Source: Trinickia soli | GTDB taxonomy: Bacteria > Pseudomonadota > Gammaproteobacteria > Burkholderiales > Burkholderiaceae | Assembly: GCF_002879855.1 (NCBI RefSeq) | Contig: NZ_PNYB01000022.1 | Coordinates: 1 to 64,000 of the forward strand | DNA: 64,000 nt | Direction of reading: 5' to 3' | Shown: piece by piece, positions 14,309-24,453 of the stretch | Position numbering within the stretch: the stretch's first letter is position 1 | Layout of the letters: the number at the start of each line of letters is the position of its first letter | Position numbers and translations under genes: made by a program | The notes under the pieces: generated by a model | What the model was told of the DNA's origin: nothing | Database searches by the model: none | Seen by the model: the letters and a program-made list of their open reading frames with translations, nothing else

Positions 14309-17008
14309 ATGAAAACAGAATCTAGCGCCGAAGCCATGCCTGAGCAGGCCCTCGCGAAGCACACGCCCTACATGCAGCAGTATTTGCGGATCAAAGCCGA
14401 TCACCCGGGCACGCTGCTGTTCTTTCGCATGGGCGACTTCTACGAACTCTTCTTCGAAGACGCCGAAAAGGCAGCGCGCCTGCTGGATCTCACGCTCACG
14501 CAACGTGGCGCTTCGGCCGGCAATCCGATCAAGATGGCGGGCGTTCCGCATCATGCGGTCGAGCAATACCTCGCCAAGCTCGTGAAGCTCGGCGAATCGG
14601 TCGCCATTTGCGAGCAGATCGGCGATCCGGCCACATCGAAAGGACCCGTCGAACGCAAGGTCGTGCGCATCGTCACGCCCGGCACGCTGACCGACGCCGC
14701 ACTGCTTTCAGACAAAAGCGATGCCTATCTGCTCGCCGCCTGCCCCGCGCATAACAAGCGCGGCGTGACGACGGCGATCGGCCTTGCATGGCTGAATCTC
14801 GCCAGCGGCGCGTTGCGGCTCGCGGAAGTCGCTCCCGGCGAAGTGAGCGCAGCGCTCGAACGTATCCGGCCGGCCGAAATTCTCGTGGGCGACGGCACGG
14901 CCGAACTCATGCCGAGCGCCGCATCGGGCACGCTGACCCGCGTGCCGGCCTGGCACTTCGACGTCGCCTCGGGCGCTCAGCGGCTATGCGATCAGTTGAA
15001 CGTCGCCAGCCTCGACGGCTTCGGCGCCGAGGGATTGACGAGCGCGTGCGGTGCGGCAGGTGCGGTCTTGCTTTATGCGGCTTCGACGCAAGGTCAGCAG
15101 CTGCGCCACATCCGCAGCCTCAAAGTCGAGACCGAATCGGAATACATCGGCCTCGATCCAGCCACGCGCCGCAATCTGGAGCTCACGGAAACGCTGCGCG
15201 GCGGAGAATCGCCCACGCTCTGCTCGCTGCTCGACACGTGCTGCTCGACGATGGGCAGCCGTCTGCTGCGCCACTGGTTGCATCATCCGCCGCGGGCCTC
15301 GATCGTTGCGCAGTCGCGCCAGCAAGCCATCGGTGCACTGCTCGACGCCCCCACGGCCACGAGCCTCGAACTCGTGCGCACTGCGCTGCGTCGGATTGCC
15401 GATGTCGAGCGCATCACGGGCCGTCTCGCGCTGCTGTCCGCCCGCCCGCGCGACCTCTCGAGCCTGCGCGATACGTTCGGCGCTCTGCCCGCATTGCGCG
15501 AACTCGTCACCGCGATGGCCGCGGGCACGCCGGCGCTCGAACGCATCGGCGCAGCGTTGGAGCCGCCGGCCGGTTGCGTCGATCTGCTCACGCGCGCCAT
15601 CGCCGAAGAGCCCGCCGCCATGGTACGCGACGGCGGCGTCATCAACCGCGGCTACGATAGCGAACTCGACGAACTGCGCGACATTTCCGAGAACTGCGGC
15701 CAATTCCTGATCGATCTCGAAGCGCGCGAGCGCACCCGCACCGGCATAGGCAACCTGCGTGTCGAGTACAACAAGGTGCATGGGTTCTATATCGAGGTCA
15801 CGCGCGGTCAAACCGACAAAGTGCCCGACGATTACCGTCGCCGGCAAACATTGAAAAACGCCGAGCGTTACATCACGCCTGAACTGAAGGCGTTCGAAGA
15901 TAAAGCGTTGTCGGCGCAGGAGCGCGCGCTGGCGAGGGAGCGTGCGCTATACGACGCGCTTTTGCAGATGCTGCTGCCCTTCATTGAAGATTGCCAACGC
16001 GTGGCGGCGGCACTGGCCGAGCTCGATCTGCTTGGCGCCCTCGCGGAACGCGCGCAGGCGCTCGGGTGGGTGGCGCCGGAGTTCTCGGATGAAGCGGGCA
16101 TCGAGATCGAGCAAGGGCGACACCCGGTGGTGGAAGCACAAGTCGAGCAATTCGTCGCCAACGATTGCTGCCTGAGCCCGGACAGAAAGCTGCTGCTGAT
16201 CACCGGACCCAACATGGGCGGCAAGTCCACATTCATGCGGCAGACGGCGCTGATTGCGCTGATGGCTTACATCGGCTGCTACGTCCCGGCGCGGCGCGCG
16301 CGGTTTGGCCCGATCGACCGCATCTTCACGCGCATCGGCGCGGCCGACGATCTCGCGGGCGGGCGCTCGACGTTCATGGTCGAGATGACGGAAGCCGCTG
16401 CGATTCTGAACGATGCGACCGAGCAAAGCCTCGTCCTCATGGACGAGATCGGCCGCGGTACGTCCACGTTCGACGGCCTTGCACTCGCCTGGGCGATCGC
16501 GCGGCATTTGCTGTCGTCCAACCGCTGCTATACGCTCTTCGCCACGCACTACTTCGAACTGACGCAACTGCCGCTCGAATTCGCGCAGGCAGCCAACGTT
16601 CATTTGTCGGCCGTTGAACATGGGCACGGCATCGTCTTCCTGCACGCAGTCAGCGAGGGCCCTGCAAGCCAAAGCTACGGCCTGCAGGTGGCGCAACTGG
16701 CCGGCGTGCCGTCGTCCGTCATTCGCGCAGCGCGCAAACACCTCGCTCACCTCGAGCAGCAATCGGTCGCGCAAAGCACACCGCAACTCGATTTGTTCGC
16801 TGCTCCGGTCTATGCCGAAGACGCTCCGGACGAAGCTGCGAATACCCACGTCGCGAGCGATGTCCCCGCGCCCCATCCCGCGCTCGATCGATTGCGCGAG
16901 ATCGACCCGAACGAACTCCGGCCACGCGATGCGCTCGATTTGATCTACGAGTTGCATGAACTTGCGAGCGCCGCGCGCGAAAGCCGGCATGAGGGGCAAA
17001 AGGGGTGA
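14309..17008 (+). CDS. mutS: DNA mismatch repair protein MutS
   Basis: 899 aa, close to the family's usual 850-890. The mismatch-contacting Phe-x-Glu is F44-Y45-E46 in 'MGDFYELFF'. The connector, lever and clamp follow ('[12 protein letters not shown]' at about 290), then the ABC ATPase: Walker A 'GPNMGGKST' (about 633), '[20 protein letters not shown]' with Walker B 'VLMDEIGRG', and the His of 'FATHYFEL'. A C-terminal helix for dimer/tetramer and MutL contacts ends the protein. It recognises mismatches after replication and recruits MutL. It is intact despite the island directly upstream; whether its native promoter was displaced is an open point. Confidence 0.97.
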   Translation: MKTESSAEAMPEQALAKHTPYMQQYLRIKADHPGTLLFFRMGDFYELFFEDAEKAARLLDLTLTQRGASAGNPIKMAGVPHHAVEQYLAKLVKLGESVAICEQIGDPATSKGPVERKVVRIVTPGTLTDAALLSDKSDAYLLAACPAHNKRGVTTAIGLAWLNLASGALRLAEVAPGEVSAALERIRPAEILVGDGTAELMPSAASGTLTRVPAWHFDVASGAQRLCDQLNVASLDGFGAEGLTSACGAAGAVLLYAASTQGQQLRHIRSLKVETESEYIGLDPATRRNLELTETLRGGESPTLCSLLDTCCSTMGSRLLRHWLHHPPRASIVAQSRQQAIGALLDAPTATSLELVRTALRRIADVERITGRLALLSARPRDLSSLRDTFGALPALRELVTAMAAGTPALERIGAALEPPAGCVDLLTRAIAEEPAAMVRDGGVINRGYDSELDELRDISENCGQFLIDLEARERTRTGIGNLRVEYNKVHGFYIEVTRGQTDKVPDDYRRRQTLKNAERYITPELKAFEDKALSAQERALARERALYDALLQMLLPFIEDCQRVAAALAELDLLGALAERAQALGWVAPEFSDEAGIEIEQGRHPVVEAQVEQFVANDCCLSPDRKLLLITGPNMGGKSTFMRQTALIALMAYIGCYVPARRARFGPIDRIFTRIGAADDLAGGRSTFMVEMTEAAAILNDATEQSLVLMDEIGRGTSTFDGLALAWAIARHLLSSNRCYTLFATHYFELTQLPLEFAQAANVHLSAVEHGHGIVFLHAVSEGPASQSYGLQVAQLAGVPSSVIRAARKHLAHLEQQSVAQSTPQLDLFAAPVYAEDAPDEAANTHVASDVPAPHPALDRLREIDPNELRPRDALDLIYELHELASAARESRHEGQKG

Positions 17009-18348
17009 ACGCGCCTCGCCGAATGCGGGTATGGCGCGGCTGCGCCGCCGTCGCCGCGGCATTCGGCTGCCTGGCGCCGCACGTCGGCCTTGGCCGGGCC
17101 GCGGAGCCGCGCTATACGTTCGCCGTTATTTCCGGCGTGGTGCGCACTCCAGCCGACGAGTCCGCCGCACAGCGGCTGCTCGAGGCCATCGGACTCGACG
17201 CCGCCTCCTCCTTCGTCGTCTACGACGGCAACATCAAAGGCGCTGACGAACCGTGCGCCGATGCGCTTTACGAGCGCCGTCTACAATGGCTCCGGTCATC
17301 TCCGGTACCGCTCGTCCTGCTCCCGGGTCAGCACGATTGGGTCGATTGCGCGTCAATGGCGGCCGGGGGCTACGATGCGGCCGAACGCCTCGATTTCCTG
17401 AGGCAGACTTTCTTTTCGGACAGTGTCTCGCTGGGGCGCCCCACGCTCGCCTTGACGCGCGAAAGCGAAGTTTCGCGATTCCGTCGCTTCCGCGAAAACG
17501 TACGGTGGGTGATGGGTGATACCGTGTTCGTCGGGCTCGATGTCGTTGGCGACAACAATCACTACTCCGATGCGGGAGGTCGCAACGGCGAGTTCGACGA
17601 CCGCGCGATTGCGTCGACATTCTGGCTTGAGCATGCGGCCGAATATGCCAAACGCCGCAGCGCGAAAGCACTTGTCGTATTCGTTGAAGCAGATCCCGAT
17701 TTCGCCCGCTACGAAGAACACGCCGATCGATTTAAGTGGTTGCGGTTCGCTCGTCATCGCAAGCGCGACGGATACCTGGAGTTCAAACGAAGTCTCGTGA
17801 ACGCCGCCCGCACGTTTCATGGGCCTGTAATCGTGATTCATCACAGCGCGCGTCCGTTAGCGAGCGGATTCGTCATCGATCAACCGCTATTCAACGATAA
17901 GGGCGTGCGCATCGCCAATTTGACGCGCATTGCGATCGCACCGCGCGACGCGACACAGCAATGGGTCTCGTTCGATGTCGGATTCGGCCGTCCGGCGCCG
18001 TTCCGGGTCAGTGTTCATACCGTGCCGCGGAAACTGCCGAACGCACCGCTTACACCGTGGCAAGCGCCCAGCTCACCGATCGATGCGCCGGGCCCGGTCA
18101 TTGGGCCGCTGCCCGGTATCCAGTACGTACCGCCGGCTGAGCCAAACGCCGCGCCGCCGGTACCCGCCGCGCCCGCCTCGGAACCCCCGCTACTGCCCGC
18201 GGGCACACCAGACGGAACAGCGCCGGCTCCGGCGAATACGTCACCGTCACCGTCAACTTCACCGTCGCCGCCGTCAGCACCGCAACCGGCCGGCAGCGAT
18301 GCCTCACCTCAGCCGGGGGCGGGCTCAATGCAGGGTGGGGGCTCCTGA
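17005..18348 (+). CDS. Secreted calcineurin-like phosphoesterase-related protein with Pro-rich tail
   Basis: 447 aa from GTG at 17005, overlapping the mutS stop by 4 bp (GTGA), so probably coupled. Residues 1-31 look like a signal peptide. The body has phosphoesterase-like elements ('[11 protein letters not shown]', '[13 protein letters not shown]' corresponding to the G-N-H-[DE] motif with Gln for Asn, '[13 protein letters not shown]'), but the usual D-x-H start is missing, so metal binding may be altered or lost. Residues 350-447 are a Pro/Ser/Ala-rich low-complexity tail. Its 3' end overlaps the convergent slyD-like gene by 24 bp. Function unknown. Confidence 0.7.
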   Translation: MNAPRRMRVWRGCAAVAAAFGCLAPHVGLGRAAEPRYTFAVISGVVRTPADESAAQRLLEAIGLDAASSFVVYDGNIKGADEPCADALYERRLQWLRSSPVPLVLLPGQHDWVDCASMAAGGYDAAERLDFLRQTFFSDSVSLGRPTLALTRESEVSRFRRFRENVRWVMGDTVFVGLDVVGDNNHYSDAGGRNGEFDDRAIASTFWLEHAAEYAKRRSAKALVVFVEADPDFARYEEHADRFKWLRFARHRKRDGYLEFKRSLVNAARTFHGPVIVIHHSARPLASGFVIDQPLFNDKGVRIANLTRIAIAPRDATQQWVSFDVGFGRPAPFRVSVHTVPRKLPNAPLTPWQAPSSPIDAPGPVIGPLPGIQYVPPAEPNAAPPVPAAPASEPPLLPAGTPDGTAPAPANTSPSPSTSPSPPSAPQPAGSDASPQPGAGSMQGGGS

Positions 18349-18867
18349 GGCACCTTCCTCGTCGTCATCGTCGTCGTCGATGACTTCGATGCCTTCGGCG
18401 CCGTGCGCGTGTGCGTGCTCGATCTCATCGGCCGTCGCCTCACGCACTTCCTTGACCGTGAGCGCGAAGCGTAGCGCCATGCCGGCCAGCGGGTGATTGC
18501 CGTCGAGGACAACTTTGTCTTCGGCCAGATCCGTGACCGTATAGATCAGCGAGTCCATCTCGTCGTCGCCGTCCTCGGGCGTGCCTTCGAACTGCATGCC
18601 CACTTCGAGCGGCTCCGGAAAGCGGTTGCGCGGCTCGATCTTCACGAGCTCAGGATCGTATTCGCCGAATGCGTCCTGAGGGTCGAGCTGGATCTGCGTT
18701 TGAAAGCCCGCCTCGTGCCCGTCGAGTTCTTCCTCGATTTTAGGGAACGTGCCATCATAGCCGCCGTGCAGATAAACCATCGGCTCGTCGCTTTCTTCGA
18801 TGAGATTGCCCTGGGCATCCGAGAGTTTGTACGTCACCGACACAACGGTGTTCTTCGCAATTTTCAT
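18325..18867 (-). CDS. FKBP-type peptidyl-prolyl isomerase, SlyD-like
   Basis: 180 aa from ATG at 18867 with GGAGAC upstream; the longer reading adds METR without its own site. FKBP core 'VVSVTYKLSDAQGNLIEES' and 'PMVYLHGGYDGTFPKIEEEL', then the insert-in-flap chaperone domain ('LDPQDAFGEYDPELV', 'PRNRFPEPLEVGMQFEG') and return to the FKBP core ('LDGNHPLAGMALRFALTV'). The tail is short, with a few His ('HAHAHG') and an Asp/Glu run instead of the Cys/His-rich nickel tail of E. coli SlyD. It acts as a cytosolic folding helper. It converges on and overlaps the phosphoesterase-like gene. Confidence 0.9.
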   Translation of the reverse strand: MKIAKNTVVSVTYKLSDAQGNLIEESDEPMVYLHGGYDGTFPKIEEELDGHEAGFQTQIQLDPQDAFGEYDPELVKIEPRNRFPEPLEVGMQFEGTPEDGDDEMDSLIYTVTDLAEDKVVLDGNHPLAGMALRFALTVKEVREATADEIEHAHAHGAEGIEVIDDDDDDEEGASGAPTLH

Positions 18868-18898
18868 CCGAGTCTCCAAAATACGGTTCCATTATACG

Positions 18899-20131
18899 AT
18901 GCCCAAGCGGCCCCTCTACCATCAGGACGGTACGGCCGCCCTGTCAGCCTCACCCGATTCCCGCCCCCAGCCCGATACGCCCACCCCTCTGCTCGGCGGA
19001 CTCACGCCGGCGCAATTCATGCGGCGATATTGGCAGAAGCGGCCGCTGTTGATTCGCGGCGCAGTCCCAGACGTTGAGCCGCCGCTTTCCCGCGACGCAC
19101 TGTTCGCGCTCGCCGCGAGCGACGACGCCGAATCACGGCTCGTATCGCAAGTACGCGGGCGCTGGCGGCTCGACCACGGCCCTTTCGACAGCGACGCGCT
19201 GCCGAGCATCAAACGCCGCGACTGGACGCTGCTCGTGCAGGGCGTCGACTTGCACGACGACCGTGCGCGCGCGTTGCTCGACCGGTTCCGCTTCGTGCCC
19301 GACGCCCGCCTCGACGATCTGATGATTTCCTACGCGACCGATGGGGGCGGCGTGGGCCCGCATTTCGATTCTTACGACGTGTTCTTGCTCCAGGTGAAGG
19401 GCAAGCGTCGCTGGCGCATTTCTGCACAGCGCGATCTGACGTTAAAACCTGGATTGCCGTTGAAGGTTTTACAGCATTTCGAACCTGAGCAAGAGTGGGT
19501 GCTGGAGCCCGGCGACATGTTGTATCTGCCGCCGCATATCGCGCACGACGGCGTCGCCGTGGGCGAATGCATGACATGTTCGATCGGGTTTCGCGCGCCG
19601 TCGGCGAACGAATTGATCGGCCAGTTTCTCTACTATTTGGCCGAACGCGGCGATGTCGCACGCTCGGAAGCCGGCGCGCGCCTTTACCGCGATCCGCATC
19701 AGGAGGCTGTCGCCCATCCGGCAGCCCTCCCGCCTGCCCTCATCGCAGAACTTGGCGCAATCCTTGCACGGGTCCGGTGGACGGAACGCGATTTGACCTC
19801 GTTCCTGGGCAGCTATTTGAGCGAACCGAAGTCCCATGTGGTGTTCGATGCGCCCGAGCGGCCGCTGGCCGAAGCCGCATTCAGCCGGCGCGCGCAATTG
19901 GAGGGCGTGCGTCTGGACAACAAGACGGCGCTCTTGTATGGCGCCCGGACTTATTTCGTCAACGGCGAGGAAGCGACCCTTCCGCGCCGCCGCAAATGGC
20001 TTTTAGAACTGGCTGATGCAAGACGAATCGAGGGGAAACGCTTTGTAACACTCTTGCCGGACCCGTCGATGACAGCGCTGCTGCACGAGTGGTATCGTGC
20101 CGGCTGGGTACGAGTCGGCGCACTTTTATGA
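18899..20131 (+). CDS. roxA: Ribosomal oxygenase, JmjC/cupin RoxA (YcfD) type
   Basis: 410 aa from ATG at 18899, 31 bp from the divergent slyD-like gene. JmjC fold with the Fe(II)-binding triad H155-x-D157 ('GPHFDSYDVF') and H216 ('PPHIAHDG'). 'LPLKVLQHFEPEQEW' and 'MTCSIGFRAPS' match ribosomal-oxygenase signatures, and the C-terminal winged-helix-like part is present. RoxA uses 2-oxoglutarate and O2 to hydroxylate an Arg of ribosomal protein L16 (uL16). Length is close to the family norm (about 370-410). Confidence 0.85.
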   Translation: MPKRPLYHQDGTAALSASPDSRPQPDTPTPLLGGLTPAQFMRRYWQKRPLLIRGAVPDVEPPLSRDALFALAASDDAESRLVSQVRGRWRLDHGPFDSDALPSIKRRDWTLLVQGVDLHDDRARALLDRFRFVPDARLDDLMISYATDGGGVGPHFDSYDVFLLQVKGKRRWRISAQRDLTLKPGLPLKVLQHFEPEQEWVLEPGDMLYLPPHIAHDGVAVGECMTCSIGFRAPSANELIGQFLYYLAERGDVARSEAGARLYRDPHQEAVAHPAALPPALIAELGAILARVRWTERDLTSFLGSYLSEPKSHVVFDAPERPLAEAAFSRRAQLEGVRLDNKTALLYGARTYFVNGEEATLPRRRKWLLELADARRIEGKRFVTLLPDPSMTALLHEWYRAGWVRVGALL

Positions 20132-20360
20132 CGCTCGCCGTGCCCGGCCTATCGATTACGGTTAATTCTGTATGAGAAAGGCAACGTATTGACCCTGCTT
20201 TGTCGACGGTCGGTACGAAAGTGCATATAATTTCCGCCCAAGCCGTGGGGAAGATTCACGCTCTGATGTGCATCCCACCAGCGGCCGAGGTTGGTGTTGG
20301 AGCACATTACCGGTATTATTTCGCGCTGTTGCTTACCTTTAACCATAAAAGGACGTGATC
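20132..20360 (+). other. Intergenic leader of the lipoprotein gene
   Basis: 229 bp containing the promoter at 20203-20231 and a leader of about 120 bases before the lipoprotein start. No second gene seen. Confidence 0.5.
20203..20231 (+). promoter_or_regulatory. Sigma70-type promoter for the Ala-rich lipoprotein
   Basis: -35 TCGACG (20203-20208) and a perfect -10 TATAAT (20226-20231) at 17-bp spacing. The start of transcription would be near 20238, about 120 bases upstream of the lipoprotein ATG. Confidence 0.55.
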
Positions 20361-20630
20361 ATGAAGAAATCCCTCCTCGTAGCATCCCTGTTGGCGGCTG
20401 TTGCACTGGCTGCGTGCAACAAGAGCAGCGATCAAAACGCTGCTGCACCGGCTAGCGACGCCACGGCCGCTTCGGCTCCGGCTGCTGCCGCTTCGGACGC
20501 TGGCGCTGCTGCTTCGAGCGCTGCTGCTGCGAGCGACTCGGCTGCTGCCGCTTCGGGCGCTGCCGCTGCTGCTTCGGACGCAGCTGCTTCGGCCGCTACG
20601 GCTGCACCGGCTTCGGGCGCAAGCCAGTAA
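20361..20630 (+). CDS. Alanine/serine-rich lipoprotein
   Basis: 89 aa from ATG at 20361, preceded by AAAAGGA at 20347-20353. The signal peptide 'MKKSLLVASLLAAVALAAC' ends in a lipobox (LAAC), so the mature protein is anchored by Cys19. The remaining 70 residues are almost only Ala, Ser and Asp in units like 'ASDAAAAAS', with underlying imperfect GCTGCTGCCGCTTCGG repeats that should be prone to slippage. Similar short Ala-rich lipoproteins occur widely in Burkholderiaceae; the role is unknown. The gene has its own promoter and terminator. Confidence 0.85.
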   Translation: MKKSLLVASLLAAVALAACNKSSDQNAAAPASDATAASAPAAAASDAGAAASSAAAASDSAAAASGAAAAASDAAASAATAAPASGASQ

Positions 20631-20650
20631 GCTGCTGCCTGCAACGAGGC

Positions 20651-20688
20651 AACAAAAAACCGGCCATGAGCCGGTTTTTTGTTGCCCA
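20651..20688. terminator. Bidirectional intrinsic terminator
   Basis: AACAAAAAACCGG, CATGAG region, CCGGTTTTTTGTT: a strong stem with A-run before and T-run after, so it can end the lipoprotein transcript (plus) and serve the opposite strand. It lies just after the lipoprotein stop. Confidence 0.85.
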
Positions 20689-20799
20689 CGCCAAACGTGC
20701 ATCAACGCCCGCCCATGAACGATCGCGACTGAAGCCGCTAGCCGGCCCTTCTCCTTCGTCGCTTCTTTCCAGTTGCTTGTCTACGGCCGCTTCGAGCGC

Positions 20800-21582
20800 T
20801 CATGCCGCGCCGCAGCCGATCCAGTCGAATCCGAGCTCCTGCGACGCAACCCTCACCTCTTCCTGCGCTGAGCCGAGCACGTTCGCCAACGCCGCTTGCG
20901 CAAGCTCCGGCAGATTGTTTTGCTGACTGAGATGGGCCGCCACAACATGCGTGAGCCGCGACCTGTCTAACGCCGCCAGGATCTCCGCCGCGGCGTCATT
21001 GCTCAAGTGCCCGTGGCTGCCGCCGATACGCGCCTTCAACGACTGCGGGTAACGGCTCGTCGCGAGCATGCGCGCGTCATGGTTGCATTCGAGCACGAGG
21101 GCATCGCAACCGCTCAACATGGCCGTGATATGCGGCGTGGAAGTGCCGACATCGGTTAGGACACCTAAGCGACGTACACCGTCGGAGAACACGAATTGGA
21201 GCGGCTCACGGGCATCGTGGGGCACGGTGTAGGGCAGCACCTCGAGATCGCCGATGGCGGCCGTCTCGTCGCCCCATAGGACGTGCAAATCGATGTCGGC
21301 ACTCTCCGCCCCGACCGCTTTCGCCGTACCCCAGCTCATATAGAGCGGCAGCGACCACTTGCGCGCCAGCGTCAATGCGCTGCCTATGTGGTCGCTGTGT
21401 TCGTGGGTAATGACGATTGCGTCGAGTGCGTCGATGCCGAGTTGCAATCGCGCCAAGCGGCGATCGAGCTCTTTTGCGGAGAAACCGCAATCGAGCAGAA
21501 CGCGTGTGGTGGTGTGACCGCTCGCAGCCTCGACGACGAGTGCGTTGCCCTCGCTGCCGCTGCCGAGGCTCGCAAAACGCAT
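20800..21582 (-). CDS. MBL-fold metallo-hydrolase (YycJ/WalJ-like)
   Basis: 260 aa. Metallo-beta-lactamase fold: 'FASLGSGSEGNALVV' at the N-terminus and 'VITHEHSDHIGSAL' supplying the H-x-H-x-D-H metal ligands, with 'LVLECNHD' and 'GSHGHLSN' giving further ligands. This arrangement fits the YycJ/WalJ subgroup, linked in other bacteria to single-strand DNA trimming in repair. It begins 7 bp after bamC, in the same direction, making it the last gene of the dapA-bamC block. Substrate unknown. Confidence 0.85.
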   Translation of the reverse strand: MRFASLGSGSEGNALVVEAASGHTTTRVLLDCGFSAKELDRRLARLQLGIDALDAIVITHEHSDHIGSALTLARKWSLPLYMSWGTAKAVGAESADIDLHVLWGDETAAIGDLEVLPYTVPHDAREPLQFVFSDGVRRLGVLTDVGTSTPHITAMLSGCDALVLECNHDARMLATSRYPQSLKARIGGSHGHLSNDAAAEILAALDRSRLTHVVAAHLSQQNNLPELAQAALANVLGSAQEEVRVASQELGFDWIGCGAA

Positions 21583-21589
21583 GGCCGGA

Positions 21590-22726
21590 TCAGTTCAGTT
21601 GGGCGTGCAGCAACGAAATCAGGCGTTGCGCTTCAGCCGACGTGTCGACCTGCCCGTTGGCATCGACGACAGCCACTTGCGTACCGGCGCCGGCTGCACG
21701 GACATTGACAAGAAATTCTTTGCCGGTTTTCTGCTTGGCCGGAGCACTCGCGAACAGCTTGCTGAACAAGCCATCGTGTTTGAGTTCCTGCGTCGAGTCC
21801 GCGTAGCGCACGTAATAAATGCCCTTCGCTCGATCGCGATTGTCGACGGTGAAGTTCGTGCGATCGAGCGCGAGGCCCACGCGAAGCCAGGCGACCTCGA
21901 AACCATCGGTCAGATCGAGCGTGGTCGCGCCTGCACTCATGTCGATTTTCGCGGGGGCCGTAGCCGGCCGCGCATCAGCCAGCAATTGCTTCGATTGCGC
22001 CTCGGTCAGCCCGAATTTCTCCATGAGCTTCGAAAGGAACACAGCTTCGAGCACAGGGTTCCGCGGCCGCTCGATCCAGCGCGACGAAGACTTGTCCTGT
22101 CCGATCAGCATCTCTTCGAGTGCGCTGTGCGTGATCGAAATGTCCGTGGTGCCGTTCGCTCCGCGCTCGACGAGCGTGCGGAAACTGTCGCGGGTACCCG
22201 AGGAGTATGCGAAGTCGATAACGCGCCCGATCGTGCGACGGAACCAGTCGTCGGGGATGTTCGCGCGGTTCTCGGCCCAGTCCGTGGTCATGATGCCTGT
22301 GGCCGGCGTATCGGTCTTCAGGACGAAGCCGTTGTCGCGCCAAAACGCTTCGAGTTGCGGCCATAGTTGGTCCGGCGTGCGGCCATCGACGACGAGCCAA
22401 CGCCGATCTCCGTCGCGCTCGATGTGCATGCCGAGCGGATCGGCCGTATTCGGTACGCCTTCGCTCGAATTGCCGGCCGCTGTCGCATTGCGCGTCGGCG
22501 CGCCGCCAAGTGCAGCCGTCACGGGAGGCGCCGTGTATTGCGGCTGGGTCTGAGTCGTGGACAGGTCGCCGGGCACCTGCAACGGCGGCGCCGAGCCGGT
22601 CGCCTTGTAGTTCACGCGATCGGGCGCGAACCAGTCGTTTAGGGTGTCGCACCCCGCAAGGGTCGAAATCGCGAGCAAGAGCGCCGCCGCGCGGATGGCA
22701 TGGAGAGAGAAAGCGGAACGTTTCAT
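21590..22726 (-). CDS. bamC: Outer membrane assembly lipoprotein BamC
   Basis: 378 aa from ATG at 22726 with AAGGA upstream; the longer frame reading is spurious. Lipoprotein signal 'LLLAISTLAGC' gives a Cys anchor. Two helix-grip domains follow ('VVDGRTPDQLWPQLEAFW' is the first BamC domain), separated by linkers. BamC is an accessory subunit of the BAM complex that folds beta-barrel proteins into the outer membrane. The gene lies downstream of dapA, the conserved order in proteobacteria. Confidence 0.88.
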   Translation of the reverse strand: MKRSAFSLHAIRAAALLLAISTLAGCDTLNDWFAPDRVNYKATGSAPPLQVPGDLSTTQTQPQYTAPPVTAALGGAPTRNATAAGNSSEGVPNTADPLGMHIERDGDRRWLVVDGRTPDQLWPQLEAFWRDNGFVLKTDTPATGIMTTDWAENRANIPDDWFRRTIGRVIDFAYSSGTRDSFRTLVERGANGTTDISITHSALEEMLIGQDKSSSRWIERPRNPVLEAVFLSKLMEKFGLTEAQSKQLLADARPATAPAKIDMSAGATTLDLTDGFEVAWLRVGLALDRTNFTVDNRDRAKGIYYVRYADSTQELKHDGLFSKLFASAPAKQKTGKEFLVNVRAAGAGTQVAVVDANGQVDTSAEAQRLISLLHAQLN

Positions 22727-22847
22727 GAAGTCCTTCGTGATGCGCAACACATGCCTGCGACGGCGTCGGGCCATGCGGCCCGGAATCGACGTCAATGAAT
22801 GCAACAACCCACCGTATGCGACGAGCGGCGCGGATGGAGCCGGCCGC

Positions 22848-23765
<918 letters not shown>

Positions 23766-23807
23766 GAAACGCAATGAATTCAAACGTGAAAGCGCGATTG
23801 TAGCGGA

Positions 23808-24410
23808 TTAGACGGGCAAATCGTAACGCGCAGGCGCCAAGCCCGCCGCAGGCGGCTGCGCCGGCATCACCGCACAAATCCGTTGAATGAAAGCCGGCCG
23901 AGGCGCCGCCACGTAGCCGTCCTCATACGCGACCACCCGCAGTTGCCCATCCATGGCCGCAAGCAACTCACCCGGCGCGAGCAAAAACGCCGGATTGGAC
24001 GGCTTGCCGACGGTTTCGTTGCCCCGAGCGAACGTTTCATACAACAGGACGCCGCCCGGCGCCAGCAGCTGCGAAAGCCGCGGCAGCAGCGGCCGGCAGA
24101 GATAGTTCGTCACGACCACGGCAGCAAATCGCTGCCCGTCGGGTAACGGCCAGGGGCTGCCGTCTTCGAGATCTGCGCACACGGCGGTCACGCCTTCGAT
24201 GCACGCCAGCGCAGCCAGTGCAGCCTCGGCGCGATCAATCGCAACGACCGCATGCCCGCGCGCGGCAAACCAGCGCGCATGCCGCCCGCTGCCCGCCGCT
24301 ATGTCGAGCACGGCGCCACCCGGCGCGACGAGATGCGACCAGCGCACGACCCATGGGGACGGCTCGCCGCCGACTGCAGCACCCGCGCCGGCGCACGGCG
24401 GTGTGGTCAT
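23808..24410 (-). CDS. Class I SAM-dependent methyltransferase (TehB/UbiE-like)
   Basis: 200 aa from ATG at 24410. Rossmann motif I 'VLDIAAGSGRHARWFAARG' binds SAM; 'AIDRAEAALAAL' gives the acidic ribose-binding end of strand 2; 'AAVVVTNYLCRPLLPRL' and 'LAPGGVLLYETFARGNE' are motifs IV and VI. Short single-domain enzyme of the tellurite-resistance/ubiquinone-like class; substrate unknown. It follows trpS by 43 bp in the same direction. Confidence 0.8.
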   Translation of the reverse strand: MTTPPCAGAGAAVGGEPSPWVVRWSHLVAPGGAVLDIAAGSGRHARWFAARGHAVVAIDRAEAALAALACIEGVTAVCADLEDGSPWPLPDGQRFAAVVVTNYLCRPLLPRLSQLLAPGGVLLYETFARGNETVGKPSNPAFLLAPGELLAAMDGQLRVVAYEDGYVAAPRPAFIQRICAVMPAQPPAAGLAPARYDLPV

Positions 24411-24453
24411 GGCTGCGCGCCCGCGCACAGACCGACGCTACCGCACGCTGCGG

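Noticed and set aside
15947-17062. 371-aa frame opposite mutS (and similar long antisense frames opposite the hydrolase at 28,147-29,280 and the tail genes)
   Set aside because: These mirror the strong codon bias of the real genes on the other strand, have no ribosome sites and show Arg/His-rich sequence without family motifs.
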